Origin: Planctomycetaceae bacterium
GTDB lineage: Bacteria; Planctomycetota; Planctomycetia; Planctomycetales; Planctomycetaceae
Assembly (NCBI GenBank): GCA_027000105.1
Contig: JALTOP010000535.1
Span: 17,335-24,002, forward strand
Direction of reading: 5' to 3'
DNA length: 6,668 nucleotides
The notes beneath the pieces were generated by a model. It saw only the letters and a program-made list of their open reading frames with translations, had not been told where the DNA came from and ran no database searches. Shown here in pieces: positions 6,148 to 6,668 of this stretch. The translations under genes were made by a program, and so were the position numbers. Every line of letters begins with the position of its first letter. The first letter of the stretch is position 1.

Positions 6148-6335
6148 GCCTGGTTCTGCGAATGGCTTTCGTGTGTAGGAGATGCGCAGAGGTGAATCGT
6201 TTCAGGAAAATCAGTATGCTGCCCAGCACGGCTGGTCTGTTCTGACCACCGTAACCAAAATCAGATTTTCAAAGGTTTTCGCACCGTTCGTAAACTTTAA
6301 GCGTTAGTAGTACCCAGTCCGCATGGACTCACAAC

Positions 6336-6340
6336 AGGAG
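6336..6340 (+). promoter_or_regulatory. Ribosome binding site (AGGAG) that sets the isomerase start
   Basis: AGGAG is followed by 6 nt (AAGAAG) and the ATG at 6347. An in-frame ATG at 6323 lies 24 nt upstream but has no Shine-Dalgarno of its own, and it would add eight polar residues. The site therefore favours 6347. Confidence 0.82.
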
Positions 6341-6346
6341 AAGAAG

Positions 6347-6668
6347 ATGAAATACGCAATTTGTCAGGAGTTGTACGAAGGGTGGGAGTGGGAAAAACAG
6401 TGTGCATTCACCGCCGAGACGGGATACACCGGAATAGAAATCGCCCCATTCACCATCGCGCCGCGAGCCGAGGAAATCACAGCAGAGCAGAGAAAACATA
6501 TCGCAAACGTGGCACAGGCAGCCGGGCTGGAGGTCGTTGGGCTTCATTGGCTACTTGCCAAAACAGAGGGCTTTCACCTGACAACCAACGATCGGGAAGT
6601 TCAGAAAAAAACTGCCGACTATTTCGGTGAGCTTGCCCGACTGTGCCAGGATCTGGGCGGTACGGTGA
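6347..6668 (+). CDS. Sugar phosphate isomerase/epimerase (TIM barrel), N-terminal part
   Basis: The first 107 codons of a gene that runs off the window. The N-terminus MKYAICQELYEGWEWEKQC begins with a short beta strand. GYTGIEIAPFT (26-36) and AGLEVVGLHWLL (59-70) follow, the alternating strand-helix pattern of the xylose isomerase-like TIM-barrel family (AP endonuclease 2 superfamily). Glu31 in GIEIAP and His67 in LHWLL lie at strand ends, where this family places substrate- or metal-binding residues. The fragment ends at CQDLGGTV, just before the next expected strand. Members act as sugar or sugar-phosphate isomerases, epimerases or inosose dehydratases, and planctomycetes carry many paralogues. 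Substrate cannot be inferred. The ATG at 6347 is chosen for its AGGAG at 6-nt spacing. The gene is divergent from the YTV-type gene and has a long upstream region. Confidence 0.85.
   Translation, partial: MKYAICQELYEGWEWEKQCAFTAETGYTGIEIAPFTIAPRAEEITAEQRKHIANVAQAAGLEVVGLHWLLAKTEGFHLTTNDREVQKKTADYFGELARLCQDLGGTV

Larger units (their letters stand above)
5864..6346. promoter_or_regulatory. Long divergent intergenic region, no gene recognised
   Basis: This 483-nt stretch separates the divergent YTV-type gene and the sugar isomerase gene. Short open frames cross it, but none has a convincing start signal, composition or motif. I see no tRNA-like or rRNA-like sequence. Short dyads occur at 6132-6147 (CCGAAA/TTTCGG), 6224-6236 (CCAGC/GCTGG around ACG) and 6257-6269 (AAAAT/ATTTT). 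AT-rich stretches near 6001-6060 and 6285-6305 could hold -10 elements, but no paired -35/-10 is clear. Both promoters and probably a long 5' leader for at least one gene lie here. Confidence 0.45.

Overview
The window looks like chromosomal DNA of a planctomycete (phylum Planctomycetota). The strongest pointer is a very cysteine-rich secreted protein with 16-residue YTV-type repeats, a kind I know only from planctomycete cell walls. Supporting signs are an MfnB-type enzyme (planctomycetes are among the few bacteria with archaeal-type C1-cofactor genes), a PQQ-like beta-propeller protein and a sugar phosphate isomerase/epimerase paralogue. I cannot name genus or species. There is no mobile element, CRISPR array, tRNA or rRNA that I can recognise.

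Layout from left to right: (1) the C-terminal end of a PQQ-like beta-propeller protein (+, to 314); (2) convergent with it, a small lipoprotein with a duplicated domain (-, 404-1078); (3) upstream on the same strand, an mfnB homologue, (5-formylfuran-3-yl)methyl phosphate synthase (-, 1236-2012, possibly to 2099); (4) a divergent control region of about 270-355 nt; (5) typA/bipA, a ribosome-associated GTPase (+, 2368-4182); (6) a 274-nt convergent spacer with an intrinsic terminator that serves the minus strand; (7) the cysteine-rich YTV-type wall protein (-, 4457-5863), with two 48-bp-period arrays and a 12-bp-period array; (8) a 483-nt divergent spacer without a convincing gene; (9) the first 107 codons of a sugar phosphate isomerase/epimerase (+, from 6347).

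The genes do not form one pathway. typA (translation and ribosome assembly) and mfnB (C1-cofactor furan precursor) are divergent housekeeping or metabolic genes. The lipoprotein and the YTV protein are cell-envelope components. The most distinctive item is the YTV protein: 69 Cys in 468 residues, two basic arrays with different motifs but the same 16-residue period, and an acidic tail with Cys at every fourth residue. This suggests a disulfide-linked wall material. The family is already known, so the novelty lies in this architecture rather than in a new system.
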